From the IMG/VR virus record IMGVR_UViG_3300036819_000057, positions 1 to 45,727 of that record: DNA of 45,727 nucleotides. One strand, given 5' to 3'. This document shows positions 15,788 to 24,294 of this stretch, piece by piece (position 1 is the first letter of the stretch; every line of letters starts with the position of its first letter). The DNA is from a virus. A model generated the notes under the pieces. It ran no database searches and was not told where the DNA came from. It worked only from the letters and a program-made list of their open reading frames with translations. The translations under genes and the position numbers were made by a program.

Positions 15788-17310
15788 TAGCTATTACCGC
15801 TGCCCGTGCTGCTTGAGGAAGTGTTAGGCACAGTGTACGGCTGGTTGAGGATAGACGCCTTAGGTGAGTTAGCAGCCTGCTTAAGAGCGTTCTGCACGAT
15901 GCCCGTAGCCGCGTTCACGCCTCCGGTGAGCGCGCCGAGCTGCTGCGCGGACTGCTTAGGCATACCCGCTGGAGCCTGTGCCACAGCCTGCTCACTCCGC
16001 TGCTTGGCGCCATCCTGGATAATCGCGTCAACAGAGTCGACATCCAGGTCAAGCACCGTGGCGATACGCTCAGTGATAAGGTCCATAATTCCCGAAGGAA
16101 CCTGAAGGGCGGGCGCCACAGCCAGAGTCTGGAACATGGTCGTCAGTGCTGTAGCGTTATCATCAATGAGCGGGCCGAACTGGAATGAGGGGAATGCAGC
16201 ATCGGAACCGAAGTTGTAGGCTACCAGGGGTGCTACCACGTCAGTAGAGAAGTCAGTAGCCATCTCCTGCGTGATGGCCTGCCTCGACTTGAGGAAGAAT
16301 GCAGACTGGTCACTGGACAGGGCCAGCGAACCGCGCCCCAGAGAAGCCAGGGAAGCCAGGCCGGTGAACCCGGCCAGCACGGAGGAAGTCTGCCAGGTCT
16401 CAAGGAAGCTAAGAGCGTCCTGGAACTGGCTCGCACCCACGCCGGAAGTCTCCAGCAGGTCAAACGACTTCTGGCCCTGCGGATTGTACGGCCATCCGAC
16501 AATGCCGCTCGACCTGAGCTGTGCCAGGTCGTCAGCGTGGTCTGCCGCAGTGCCCGGGTCCTCAGCGTAGACGATTACCTTAGGAAGCGACTGTCCCTCG
16601 ATGAAGTTGTACCACAGGTACAGAATCTTCATCTTAGTCTGATAGCACCAGTAACACAGGTCTAGCTCAGATACACCCTGTAGAGGCTCTCGGTGCTTCC
16701 CGTTGATATAAACGAATGAACGATGCTTGGGAATATCAACATACCCAGGCGTCTTGAGATGACGCGAACGGTCAGCAAGAAGTCCGCCGAACAGCCAGAC
16801 CTGCTGACGGAACCCGTCAAACTCAGCGTTAGTGGCCTTGCGCCGAACCTCACACGTAGATGGCGGACGGTAGGCAAGCTTGTCATAGACGACCATCCCG
16901 TCATCTGGCCGGATTCGGAATACCTTCTCGAAATATGCCTTCTTGTAAATCTGGGCAGCAGTCGCCTGACCGATTACAGTCTGCATAGGCGTCTTCATAC
17001 CGCCGGCGTAAGAAGGCTGCAAGAGGACAGAACGAACAAATTCAGCTTCGCCCTTGTCGCCCTTGGTGGGCATAATGGACCAGTCAGCCTGGCGGATAGG
17101 GAGCGTTAGAACTGCTTCCAGGGCAGCAGCCTGACCATCACGCAGAATCATCTGCTTCATGTCAGCTTCCGACCACGATGAGTAGTCGAATACTGTTCCG
17201 TCGCCCCAGTAGCTGAACATCCGTTCCCGGATGTCAAATGAGGTACCGATTTCCGAGCCTAGCAGCTTCTTAGCCTGCTTAGGGGAAATATCCGGGTAGT
17301 TTATGCTCAC
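15787..17310 (-). CDS. Portal protein
   Basis: 507 residues starting with GTG (MSINYPDISPKQAKKLLG). It forms the dodecameric DNA gate at one capsid vertex and docks terminase. The sequence follows the DUF935/Mu gp29-like class: QAAALEAVLTLPIRQADWSI near 60-80, KAYFEKVFRI, LAYRPPSTCEVRRK, the helix SELDLCYWCYQTKMKILYLW, then a long wing with ALSSDQSAFFLKSRQAITQEMA and a disordered Gln/Ser C-terminus. It is directly downstream of the large terminase, the usual order. A weak AGGAGG lies 14 nt upstream of the start. Confidence 0.9.
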   Translation of the reverse strand: MSINYPDISPKQAKKLLGSEIGTSFDIRERMFSYWGDGTVFDYSSWSEADMKQMILRDGQAAALEAVLTLPIRQADWSIMPTKGDKGEAEFVRSVLLQPSYAGGMKTPMQTVIGQATAAQIYKKAYFEKVFRIRPDDGMVVYDKLAYRPPSTCEVRRKATNAEFDGFRQQVWLFGGLLADRSRHLKTPGYVDIPKHRSFVYINGKHREPLQGVSELDLCYWCYQTKMKILYLWYNFIEGQSLPKVIVYAEDPGTAADHADDLAQLRSSGIVGWPYNPQGQKSFDLLETSGVGASQFQDALSFLETWQTSSVLAGFTGLASLASLGRGSLALSSDQSAFFLKSRQAITQEMATDFSTDVVAPLVAYNFGSDAAFPSFQFGPLIDDNATALTTMFQTLAVAPALQVPSGIMDLITERIATVLDLDVDSVDAIIQDGAKQRSEQAVAQAPAGMPKQSAQQLGALTGGVNAATGIVQNALKQAANSPKASILNQPYTVPNTSSSSTGSGNS

Positions 17311-17424
17311 TTAGCCTAACTCCGCCTCCTGTCCCTAATCGCTCAGGCAGGAATAGCCCATCTGAGATACTGACTCTACAGACTCTATTGTATCACCGAC
17401 TAAGCTTAGGCTGATAATGTGCTC
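17311..17424 (-). other. 114-bp gap between terminase and portal
   Basis: No ORF. On minus it contains AGGAGG 14 nt before the portal GTG and an AAGCTTAG inverted segment. I see no convincing terminator or -35/-10 pair; a long untranslated spacer is the simplest reading. Confidence 0.5.
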
Positions 17425-18984
17425 CTACACGCCGAAGTCAGACGGCCTGTTAGCCCACCCGCGCACGCGGCCTCTTCGCTGCACCTCAGGAGGCGCCCAG
17501 TCATCGAGACTGTCAAGCTCAACCGGGGCATACGGATTATCCCTGGGAAGTTCTCGCCTATTCCTGGGTGCTTTACTAGGGAATCTCTTCTCTGTCTCGC
17601 CGGCAACATCGAAATGCCGCACCGTGCCGTTGCTTTTAGCATTACCAAACGGGTAGTTCAGGAACGGCGTGATAGCCCACACCAGAGAGTCCAGCCTGTC
17701 CGGGCTCTTTTCCCCAGCCGCACCGGTGAACATCGTCATCTGGTCTTCAATATCACCCAGAGAATGGTCCACATTGCCGGTATCAGTCTGGACATGGTGC
17801 ACGAAACCGCGCTCGTACAGCGCCGCAACAGGCTCTGCGCGGGTCCGCTTGCCCTTGGACGCCTGCTCAAGCTGCACGGTAACCTTGGTGCCCATTTCCT
17901 TCTGCACCTGCGTAATCGTGTAGTCAAGGAAGCCCTGGCCGTGGTTCTTCTCGACCATAAGAGAGCCATCCCACTTGACAGCCGCCGCTATAGCCTGCCG
18001 GATGAACTCCTGAGGCTGGACACGGTCACCCCAGCTCTCAAGAACGTACAGATGCCCGTCATGACCGTACCCGACAACCGTGTAAGCCTGCTCGTCAGAG
18101 GATTCCTTGCCGTCGGACGGGTCAACGCCCACTACAACGCGCTTGAACTTCATTCCCCTGGGAAGCTCCGGGAAGGCGTAACGGTCGATGGTGTCGTGCG
18201 TCCACAGGGCACCGGTCATGTCCTCGATAAGCTCGCCCTCAAGCTCCTGCTTTTCAAGCTTGGTGCCCATGTTCCTGTTGATGACGGACTCTACGAACGC
18301 CTCGGACAGGTTAGCCGCGTTGTCTCGGGTCTTAAGCTTGGCAACAGGAACAGTAGGGTCAAGAAGAAGGCGGCGAATGAGCTTAGCAGCACTACGCGAC
18401 GACTTAGGCGTCGTAGTGGCGATGATCCTGGACCCGGATCGCCGGACAGCGTACTTGATGGACTCATCCCACGCCTGTTCCCACTTGACCCACATTCCCA
18501 GCTCGTCGCACCATACGCCCTTGAGGTTCTTACCCTGTACACGGTCAGCGCCGTCGTTCGCGGAGTCAACATAGATTGTGTCACCGTCACGGAGGCGTAT
18601 CTCCCCGTGGCTGCGGAATGCCTGTGCGACATATTTAGACTCACCCCTGCGTACCTCTGCCATGTCAGTCCCGAAAGCCTTCAGGAGCCCGCTCTCGCCC
18701 TCTACGCAGACTGTCCAGGCAGCCCCGAAGGTCGGCCCGATGATTCCCCAGGACCCTGGCTCGTAATTTATGCTGTCACGGTCATCGAGAATATTCTCAA
18801 CCAGCGAATTAGCCCCGGTGTGCGTTTTGCCGGAACCACGCCCGCCGCGCACCAGCCACGTAGACCATGAGCCTTCCGGCTGCATCTGGTCCGGCCGCGC
18901 CTGCTTATGCCACTTGACACGCGGGTCATTATCCCCTGACTCAAGGGAATCAGCTACGGCGCCGAACAGGTCAAATCCGGCCAT
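17425..18984 (-). CDS. Terminase large subunit
   Basis: 519 residues. The packaging motor has an ATPase and a headful/cos nuclease. The Walker A is RGGRGSGKT (46-54), the Walker B is GVWCDELG with Asp 160 and Glu 161, and a motif III-like IIATTTPK follows at 187-194. The RNase H-like nuclease has VVVGVDPSDG (Asp 288), LMVEKNHG (Glu 345) and RLDSLVWA (Asp 432), the normal acidic triad. The C-terminal 60 residues are basic and proline-rich. It follows the putative small subunit with a one-base overlap, and is first of the known late genes. Confidence 0.95.
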   Translation of the reverse strand: MAGFDLFGAVADSLESGDNDPRVKWHKQARPDQMQPEGSWSTWLVRGGRGSGKTHTGANSLVENILDDRDSINYEPGSWGIIGPTFGAAWTVCVEGESGLLKAFGTDMAEVRRGESKYVAQAFRSHGEIRLRDGDTIYVDSANDGADRVQGKNLKGVWCDELGMWVKWEQAWDESIKYAVRRSGSRIIATTTPKSSRSAAKLIRRLLLDPTVPVAKLKTRDNAANLSEAFVESVINRNMGTKLEKQELEGELIEDMTGALWTHDTIDRYAFPELPRGMKFKRVVVGVDPSDGKESSDEQAYTVVGYGHDGHLYVLESWGDRVQPQEFIRQAIAAAVKWDGSLMVEKNHGQGFLDYTITQVQKEMGTKVTVQLEQASKGKRTRAEPVAALYERGFVHHVQTDTGNVDHSLGDIEDQMTMFTGAAGEKSPDRLDSLVWAITPFLNYPFGNAKSNGTVRHFDVAGETEKRFPSKAPRNRRELPRDNPYAPVELDSLDDWAPPEVQRRGRVRGWANRPSDFGV

Positions 18985-19601
18985 TACGCGCTCTTGAGGT
19001 GCTTGATGATACGGGTACGCGCCTTAGCCTGCGTATCGATATCCAGGTTAAGGTCCTGAAGTGTGCGCACGATGGCAGTCTCCACGATGGACACCTGCTT
19101 CTCCGCAATCTGGGCTAGCTTAGCCTCGATGCCAAGCCGTGAAATCTTGATGAGCGTATTAGTCGCACGGTCAATGGCGCGCTCATACACCAGGATTTCA
19201 CTCCTGATCTGCTCGCCGGCACGGTCACCATCCCACCGCCACTCATCTTCCTGAAGCTTAGCTAGCTTAGCGAGGCACAGGTTTTTCCACGCCACCTGCT
19301 CGTTAGCCAGCTCAAGTAGTGCTTCCAGCGGGTTAATTTCCTCATCAAAGTTTTTCGACTCAATTTCGACGTTGTTCTGCCGCATCATAACATCGAAAAT
19401 CTTCTTGGCTTCCGTCTCGGCACGGCGTGCCTCAACCGCCCGGCTGTACGCAGGCAGAGCCGCCTTCATGTCCCTGAAGCACCTGGAACAGTAGCCCTCG
19501 CAGTTCTTCACCGCGAAGCGCTCGCACTGTGCATGGTCCCCGGACAGCGTAAGGATAATACGCTTGCACTTAGGTCGTTCTACTTCCTTACCGTTGCTCA
19601 C
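18984..19601 (-). CDS. Terminase small subunit candidate with zinc finger
   Basis: The GTG at 19601 is preferred because AGGAGG lies six nt upstream; a longer frame from 19622 puts that AGGAGG inside the coding region. 205 residues. An N-terminal Cys cluster (C-x14-C...C-x3-YCSRC) is followed by a long helical region with several hydrophobic heptads (EALLELANEQVAWKNLCLAK, ERAIDRATNTLIKISRLG, and a basic C-terminal helix). Position above the large terminase suggests the DNA-recognition subunit, and helical oligomers are typical for it, but no HTH is obvious. Confidence 0.6.
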   Translation of the reverse strand: MSNGKEVERPKCKRIILTLSGDHAQCERFAVKNCEGYCSRCFRDMKAALPAYSRAVEARRAETEAKKIFDVMMRQNNVEIESKNFDEEINPLEALLELANEQVAWKNLCLAKLAKLQEDEWRWDGDRAGEQIRSEILVYERAIDRATNTLIKISRLGIEAKLAQIAEKQVSIVETAIVRTLQDLNLDIDTQAKARTRIIKHLKSA

Positions 19602-19638
19602 AGTCATCCTCCTGTATCCCATTCTATCAGCTAAGCAC

Positions 19639-19644
19639 TATACT
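19639..19644 (+). promoter_or_regulatory. TATACT box, leaderless start
   Basis: TATACT ends six nt before the ATG at 19651. The -35 region is weak. The same geometry is found at ten other genes in the window. Confidence 0.45.
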
Positions 19645-19650
19645 TAAGAC

Positions 19651-20154
19651 ATGACCCTAGACCGAAAAGCAGCTATAGAGCTGTATGACCAGGCGAAGTG
19701 CCAGGGAGAGTTTGCCCTGTTCAGCTCGCCGAACCGGGAGGCGTACAGGATAGCGGCTATCCAATGTGCTAAATGCCCCGTGAAAGAACTCTGCCTTATG
19801 CATGTCGAACCCGAAACCGGCTTCACCGGGACAGCGGGCGGGCGCCTGTGGTATGACGGCATAGATGTCACAGACAAGCCCGATACTCTGCCGCCGCCTG
19901 TTTACCGTGAAAATGACGTAGACCCTGACCTTGCCGTTGAAATTAACGAGGCGTTCAAGGCAGAAGACGCCGACTGGTCAATCTACAGCGAATCAACCCT
20001 GATGGCAGCTATCTGGAGACTGCGCAAGCACGGTTACCGCGCATCACGCATCAGCCGGGTTTCCGGAATCTCCAAAGAGCGTATCATACAGCTAACAGAG
20101 CATTTCGAGGAAGAAGCCTCGCCTGACCTTAAGGACTTCGTGAAGGACGCCTAA
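19651..20154 (+). CDS. WhiB-family regulator with C-terminal extension
   Basis: 167 residues. The Wbl iron-sulfur domain shows Cys 17, 39, 42 and 48 (C-x21-C-x2-C-x5-C), then a G-T-A-G-G-R-L-W turn at 60-67 in place of the usual G-V/I-W-G-G. Wbl proteins bind a 4Fe-4S cluster and act through the host sigma factor SigA region 4. The second half is unusual for the family: an acidic linker, then AIWRLRKHGYRASRISRVSG and SKERIIQL at about 122-150, which looks like a helix-turn-helix. It is transcribed away from the late genes and overlaps the next gene by ATGCC at 20154. It could switch late transcription. Confidence 0.85.
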   Translation: MTLDRKAAIELYDQAKCQGEFALFSSPNREAYRIAAIQCAKCPVKELCLMHVEPETGFTGTAGGRLWYDGIDVTDKPDTLPPPVYRENDVDPDLAVEINEAFKAEDADWSIYSESTLMAAIWRLRKHGYRASRISRVSGISKERIIQLTEHFEEEASPDLKDFVKDA

Positions 20155-20375
20155 TGCCAAAATATGACTATAAGTGTGAGTGTGGCGTTACAGAACTTAC
20201 TCACCCTATCTCTGAGTGTGACAAGGAGCAGAAGTGCCCGAGCGGTCACCTGATGCACCGCATACCTGCCTATCGTGAAGCGTACTTCTGGGGCCCTGAC
20301 TTCAATCCGGGCGTAGCACGCGCTAATGTCGGGCGCAACCCGCACAACAATAACCGGTACAGTAACTACCGGTAA
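20154..20375 (+). CDS. FmdB-like zinc ribbon protein
   Basis: 73 residues. It begins MPKYDYKCECGVTELTHPI, the signature start of FmdB-type regulatory zinc ribbons (M-P-x-Y-x-Y-x-C-x-x-CG), followed by a second Cys-containing segment KCPSGHLMHRIP. The remainder is Asn/Arg-rich and probably disordered. It is coupled to the WhiB gene by a one-base overlap. A transcription-linked role is suggested by the partner but is not proven. Confidence 0.8.
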   Translation: MPKYDYKCECGVTELTHPISECDKEQKCPSGHLMHRIPAYREAYFWGPDFNPGVARANVGRNPHNNNRYSNYR

Positions 20376-20377
20376 CC

Positions 20378-20407
20378 TTGACAACGGCTGAAAAACTCCT
20401 GTAGGAT
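20378..20407 (+). promoter_or_regulatory. SigA-type promoter TTGACA-18-TAGGAT
   Basis: TTGACA at 20378-20383, 18-nt spacer, TAGGAT at 20402-20407. It drives the small gene at 20436 with a leader and an AGGAGGAG ribosome site. A close match to actinobacterial housekeeping promoters. Confidence 0.8.
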
Positions 20408-20435
20408 GGGAATAACCTGTACTAGGAGGAGTATT

Positions 20436-20600
20436 ATGCCGGGGCGCAAGTACACCAAAGAAGAGCTGGAGAAGCTGATGTGCCTGAAAAGGTCGGGTGC
20501 AGCCGGTCTCCATGAAGACAACGGGGGAAGCACCCGGAGGAAAAGAACTCGCAGAGACAGAAAGCGCGCGGCCATCCGGGAGGACTGGCCGCGCGCTTAG
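20436..20600 (+). CDS. Small basic protein
   Basis: 54 residues (MPGRKYTKEELEKLMCLKRS...), with ATG seven nt after a strong AGGAGGAG. The C-terminal half is nearly all basic (TRRKRTRRDRKRAAIREDW), suited to nucleic acid or protein contact. It has its own promoter, and its last codons lie inside the terminator hairpin 20562-20598. Function unknown. Confidence 0.7.
   Translation: MPGRKYTKEELEKLMCLKRSGAAGLHEDNGGSTRRKRTRRDRKRAAIREDWPRA
20562..20598. terminator. Bidirectional terminator between convergent genes
   Basis: A perfect 12-bp stem (arms AAGCGCGCGGCC and GGCCGCGCGCTT), loop 13 nt, sits between the convergent genes 20436-20600 and 20613-21332 and could serve both. Confidence 0.75.
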
Positions 20601-20612
20601 CGCTTTCTAAGC

Positions 20613-21332
20613 TTAGTTCAGCTTGGAAATGTCAGACTTGAGCGCCTGAAGGTTAAGACCGTGAGCATCGCCGTTGGCAAGCTCGCCGGTGATTACCGCC
20701 CAGGACTCGTCAGCGATGTGCGCCCAGGCCGAGTAGGCGATAGGCTGAACCGCACCCCAGGTCACGGCGTACAGGTAGTCGCTGTCGTAGCCTACCAGCG
20801 GGATGCAGTGGCCGCCCTCAGGCTCGCCCAGGCAGACATCGAGCGTCCACGGCTTGCCGTCAGAGAATGCCTGCTGCATCGCCGGGGTTACTACGATGCC
20901 CGTGTAGGCGAAGGTGTATGCCCAGATGGCGAACTGAAGGTTCGGGATGTCCTTGAAGTTGACCGGAGCATACGCGCTGACGGTGTGGCCGAAGAACTTG
21001 TTAGACTCAACGTACTTCAGGAAGTCAGACAGCACGACGCCGGTGTCCTGGCCGCCAGTATACTTCAGGTAGTAGTCGGTAACCTGCTGGTCAGTAGGGA
21101 AGGCTTCCTTCTCGGAAGTGACCAGGGAAGCGTTCTGGAAACCGTGCTTGATGCCTGCGACGCCGCAGTCACCGTACTGGTCGTTGCCGTCCATGCCCCA
21201 CGGAACGTTAGCCGTAACGGCCACCTTAGCAGGCGCCTTAGGCAGGTCACCGGCGAAGTAGTGCTCAATGTCCTTGATGATGGCGGGGAAAATAGCCGGC
21301 AGCTTGCCGTACAGACGGGGAGTTTCAGTCAT
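20613..21332 (-). CDS. Papain-like cysteine peptidase
   Basis: 239 residues. The C1-like pattern is visible: DQYGDCGVAGIKHG with a Cys at 56 in the normal Gln-x-x-Gly-x-Cys-Gly context (Gln 52), and EGGHCIPLVGYD with His 175, followed by YAVTWGAVQPIAYSAWAH in the position of the third active-site residue. No signal peptide is seen. Proteins of this type occur in actinophage genomes near lysis or structural genes and could cleave a peptide or cell-wall crosslink. It overlaps the start of the next-upstream gene by 8 nt. Confidence 0.8.
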   Translation of the reverse strand: MTETPRLYGKLPAIFPAIIKDIEHYFAGDLPKAPAKVAVTANVPWGMDGNDQYGDCGVAGIKHGFQNASLVTSEKEAFPTDQQVTDYYLKYTGGQDTGVVLSDFLKYVESNKFFGHTVSAYAPVNFKDIPNLQFAIWAYTFAYTGIVVTPAMQQAFSDGKPWTLDVCLGEPEGGHCIPLVGYDSDYLYAVTWGAVQPIAYSAWAHIADESWAVITGELANGDAHGLNLQALKSDISKLN

Positions 21333-21486
21333 TTAGGACCCATTCACGCTCTGCTAGCTCGCCTTCAAGCTCAGCTAGCTGCTTATGGTCAGCCGCGTTA
21401 GCCAGACCATCTTCAATTGCTGATTCTATTGTATCAATCAGATGATGGATGTCTTCGTCAGTGTAATTGCGGTAGTGGCTATGCAT
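21325..21486 (-). CDS. Small acidic helical protein
   Basis: 53 residues from the ATG at 21486 (MHSHYRNYTDEDIHHLIDTI). It looks like a single helical hairpin rich in Glu, Asp and Ala. It overlaps both neighbours by about 8 nt, which argues for a coupled cassette with the two peptidase-fold genes. Function unknown. Confidence 0.65.
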   Translation of the reverse strand: MHSHYRNYTDEDIHHLIDTIESAIEDGLANAADHKQLAELEGELAEREWVLND

Positions 21487-21997
21487 TCTTGCTCGCCAGA
21501 AGCTCATACAGGTCGCCGGGAGTGACGTAGCCTTCCCAGCGCCCGTCATCGAACAGGTGGATTCCTGACAAGTCATACACATAATCCACTAGCTGACTGC
21601 AAATCAGGTGATTTCCGCTCTGCACCCGGCTCTTAAGTGCCTCATCAAGCGGAAAAAGGTGCAGCCGCTTGGCGGACAGCGCGAAATAGTCGAGGAAAGA
21701 GTAGGGAACACCCTGCACAACGTGCGCGTGGTACAGAATCAGTTCGCGCTCAGCGTCAGTCAGCGGAATCTTGCCAGTTGACCAGTCAATGGTGCTGTTG
21801 TCGTACTCAGACAGGTTAGCGATGCGCGCACCGCCCGGCTCAGCCTCGATAATCTGTCCTTCGCCAAGGTAGATGAAGGCGTGCTCGAAGTTTTCATAGC
21901 CGTCGCCGTTCAAAAATTGCCCGAAGCGTATAAGACGGCCTACACCACCTGAAATCTGGGTAAGACCGAAATCTCCGGGGCAGGGGGTGGTAGTCAT
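21479..21997 (-). CDS. NlpC/P60-fold (YiiX-like) hydrolase
   Basis: 172 residues. A permuted papain-like layout is suggested: His 39 in NFEHAFIYLGEGQIIEAEP comes first, and Cys 133 in NHLICSQLVDYVYDLSGI comes later, as in YiiX/YebB-type proteins. Members act on lipids, peptides or peptidoglycan amides. No signal peptide. The pairing with the papain-like gene downstream suggests a lysis or cell-wall remodelling cassette, but no wall-binding domain is present. A TATGCT box lies 11 nt upstream of the ATG. Confidence 0.75.
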   Translation of the reverse strand: MTTTPCPGDFGLTQISGGVGRLIRFGQFLNGDGYENFEHAFIYLGEGQIIEAEPGGARIANLSEYDNSTIDWSTGKIPLTDAERELILYHAHVVQGVPYSFLDYFALSAKRLHLFPLDEALKSRVQSGNHLICSQLVDYVYDLSGIHLFDDGRWEGYVTPGDLYELLASKNA

Positions 21998-22018
21998 ATG
22001 TCTAGCTTAGCATAAAAG

Positions 22019-22049
22019 AAGCCCGTTAAGCGCTTAGCTTAACGGGCTT
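22019..22049 (-). terminator. Terminator below ribonucleotide reductase
   Basis: A perfect 13-bp stem (AAGCCCGTTAAGC and GCTTAACGGGCTT), loop 5 nt, then CTTTTATG on minus. The -10-like TATGCT (22009-22014) is 17 nt past the loop, so the hairpin also overlaps a promoter position. Confidence 0.85.
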
Positions 22050-22061
22050 GCTTACGCTAGA

Positions 22062-24065
22062 TTACTTAACCGGACAGGCGCCTGTCGAACATTCAAGGTT
22101 TGTTGAATCTGCCTGGACTGCGGCATCCGCTGCCTCGTACTCTTCCTGCGTGATACGGGTATACGGCGCCTGCGGACGGCTGGAATCCACCATCAGCGTA
22201 GTGCCCTTCAGGGAAGGGAGATAGCCCGCGAGAACACGCTTAAGCTCCTGCTGCGTGATAGAGCCCTCCCTGATGTTCACCGTGTAGCTGACAGCGTTGT
22301 CTGCCCAGAACTTCTGGTACACGCGCTGCACGGCGAGCATTTCCTCAACCGTAAGCTCGTCAGCGGACTGAACAACATCAGGGTCAATGCCCATCTGGCG
22401 AATCTGCTCGATGAGAATGTTCTCAGTCGGGTAGACGACCACCTTCGTCATGCCGCTGGAGTCATAGATATCATCCTCGACGGTGAAGCCCTGAAGCTGT
22501 GCCTGCATCACCGTGTCGAACTGCTCTTCATCGCGCATCGAGAACCTGATGCGCTGCTCGAACCACTTCGCGTACAGGGCGCCGATGCCCTCTGTAACGC
22601 CCGGAAGCTTCGCCACAGAGCCTGTGGGGGCTACCGTGGTGACCTTTACCGGCTCAGGAATACGGAGCTGGAAAGCGTACTGGTGCGCCTCCTCTCGCAC
22701 AGTCATGTACAGCACGGTAAGCTCAGACCTGGCAGCCTGCGGAATATCACTGTACTTCACTCCGCGCTTGGCCCAGTAGCCCTGAACGCCCATGTGGCCG
22801 ACGCCGATACGCCGGTTAGCGTGCAGCTTGCGTGCCTGCTTCTGGTCATTCACGTCCCCGTAGGTGGCGCGCATCAGGAAACGCGTCATGAGCCTGTGGG
22901 CATCGTGCATGGCGACCATGTCAACGGTGCCGTCATCCTTGGCGAACCAGTCAAGGTTAACGTGCCCCAGGTTGCAGTTCTCCCACGCTTCAAGGGCAAT
23001 CTCACCGCACGGGTTAGTGGCGATAACCTCGCCAACCTCGCCCCGCTGGCTGAGCGTACTGTTCCAGAAGCCAGGCTCGCCGTTCTCAAGCATTGCGTAA
23101 GTAACGTCGTCCATCACTTCGTCGGCAACGCCGTCAAGACCCAGTTCCGCGAAGAATTTATCGTCAACCTCGACGGAGATGTTCGTCGTCCAGTGCTTGC
23201 CGGTGTCCAGCTTGCAGTTGATGAACTCGAAAATATGCGGGTCATTCCAGTGCATGATAGACATCCGCGCACTACGGCGGTTACCGCCAGCCACTACGCA
23301 CTCAGCGATAGCGTGGTCAATCTCCATCGCTGAAATCCCGGTAAAAGGCTTGCTGTTCAGCACATCCGCAATGTCAAGCATCATCTTGGCGAACGGTGCA
23401 GGCCCGGAAGCCGTTCCGCCTGAAGAAACTAGCGGAGAACCGCTCGGGCGGATGGACGACACGTCAAAAGTGATAATGTCATTGCCTGACTTGCCGAAAG
23501 CGCAGTCAATCAGGAAACCGATAGCCCCGGCCCAGCCTTCGCGGCTATCCCCGACTACCGTCGTGTAGCCTGCCTCCTCGCCAAGGTAAGAGCTAAGCTC
23601 CTGGATGTCCTTATGGTCCGGGTCAGACACAATGCGCACGTCAACCTTGCGCTTAGGCTGCCCGTGCACCCCGACATGCTTAGCAGAGTAGTTCGTCCCG
23701 ACGCCGCCGCCCTCGAACAGGCGCAGTGCCGTGAACATGAAGTGGTCCTTGGCGCTGCCCGTCCACCCTGCCACATGGCAGTTGAAAAGGTACTGCCTGC
23801 CGGGTACGCCAGTAGCCCACAGATGACGTCCGCCCGGGATTACAGCGAACTCATCCATGTAGTAACGCAGCCGCTGGAACTCGGCACGGATTTCAGCGGG
23901 CCAGTTTGCGCGGTTCTTTCCGTAGACCAGGTCAAAGTTGCCGGCCGCAACCCGGTCAACGGTTTCCGGCCATGTTTCCTTCGTGCCGTCCGGCTTAGCA
24001 CGGCTGTAAGTGCGCTCGTAAACTACGCGGCCAGTAGGACCGAAGGGAGTTTCGTCATCATACAC
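22062..24065 (-). CDS. nrdJ: Adenosylcobalamin-dependent ribonucleotide reductase (class II)
   Basis: Makes deoxyribonucleotides using coenzyme B12, so it works with or without oxygen. The residues match the monomeric triphosphate reductase family. Numbering from a TTG at 24089, Cys 104 (FNCHV), Cys 361 and Glu 363 (NPCGEIALE) and Cys 372 (ENCNLGHVN) keep the spacing of the active-site set, and the C-terminal CSTGACPVK has the reducing Cys pair. PGGRHLWATG and GGGVGTNYS are also present. I choose the GTG at 24065 because GCAGGAG is 7 nt upstream; the TTG start lacks a site. Length is a little under the 739 residues of the Lactobacillus enzyme. Confidence 0.95.
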   Translation of the reverse strand: MYDDETPFGPTGRVVYERTYSRAKPDGTKETWPETVDRVAAGNFDLVYGKNRANWPAEIRAEFQRLRYYMDEFAVIPGGRHLWATGVPGRQYLFNCHVAGWTGSAKDHFMFTALRLFEGGGVGTNYSAKHVGVHGQPKRKVDVRIVSDPDHKDIQELSSYLGEEAGYTTVVGDSREGWAGAIGFLIDCAFGKSGNDIITFDVSSIRPSGSPLVSSGGTASGPAPFAKMMLDIADVLNSKPFTGISAMEIDHAIAECVVAGGNRRSARMSIMHWNDPHIFEFINCKLDTGKHWTTNISVEVDDKFFAELGLDGVADEVMDDVTYAMLENGEPGFWNSTLSQRGEVGEVIATNPCGEIALEAWENCNLGHVNLDWFAKDDGTVDMVAMHDAHRLMTRFLMRATYGDVNDQKQARKLHANRRIGVGHMGVQGYWAKRGVKYSDIPQAARSELTVLYMTVREEAHQYAFQLRIPEPVKVTTVAPTGSVAKLPGVTEGIGALYAKWFEQRIRFSMRDEEQFDTVMQAQLQGFTVEDDIYDSSGMTKVVVYPTENILIEQIRQMGIDPDVVQSADELTVEEMLAVQRVYQKFWADNAVSYTVNIREGSITQQELKRVLAGYLPSLKGTTLMVDSSRPQAPYTRITQEEYEAADAAVQADSTNLECSTGACPVK

Positions 24066-24107
24066 GCGGGCACTCCTGCTCTGCTTCAAGTTTTGGGGTA
24101 GAGTTCT

Positions 24108-24136
24108 AGTTTACCGCGTCCGCGCTCCTATTTCAA
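24108..24136 (-). promoter_or_regulatory. Promoter TTGAAA-17-TAAACT for ribonucleotide reductase
   Basis: On minus, TTGAAA (24131-24136), 17-nt spacer, TAAACT (24108-24113). Predicted start about 24101, leaving a leader of about 36 nt to the GTG start with its ribosome site. Confidence 0.75.
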
Positions 24137-24158
24137 GGTCCGGTCGGCGTGAAAAACA

Positions 24159-24190
24159 GGAAAGCACCCGCCGTAAGACGGGTGCTTTCC
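24159..24190 (-). terminator. Terminator below holin/membrane cassette
   Basis: A perfect 12-bp stem (GGAAAGCACCCG and CGGGTGCTTTCC), loop 8 nt, followed on minus by TGTTTTTC. It separates the tRNA/holin operon from the reductase promoter. Confidence 0.85.
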
Positions 24191-24198
24191 TTACCGGG

Positions 24199-24294
24199 CT
24201 AAAAGTAGGCTGAGACTATGATTCCGATGACCATCGCTGCCAGCAGAAGGTACACGCCCAGCAGGACAAGGACGATAGTCCTGTTACTTGTCAC
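24199..24294 (-). CDS. Tiny one-span membrane protein
   Basis: 31 residues with GTG start: a polar N-terminus (MTSNRT) followed by one continuous hydrophobic segment (IVLVLLGVYLLLAAMVIGIIVSA). It overlaps the holin-like gene by 11 nt. A second GTG two codons earlier is possible. Such a small single-span peptide beside a holin may be an antiholin or lysis modulator; this is inferred from position only. Confidence 0.6.
   Translation of the reverse strand: MTSNRTIVLVLLGVYLLLAAMVIGIIVSAYF

Noticed and set aside
17419-18870. Plus-strand open frame of 483 codons
   Set aside because: Antisense to the large terminase; the minus frame has all motor motifs.
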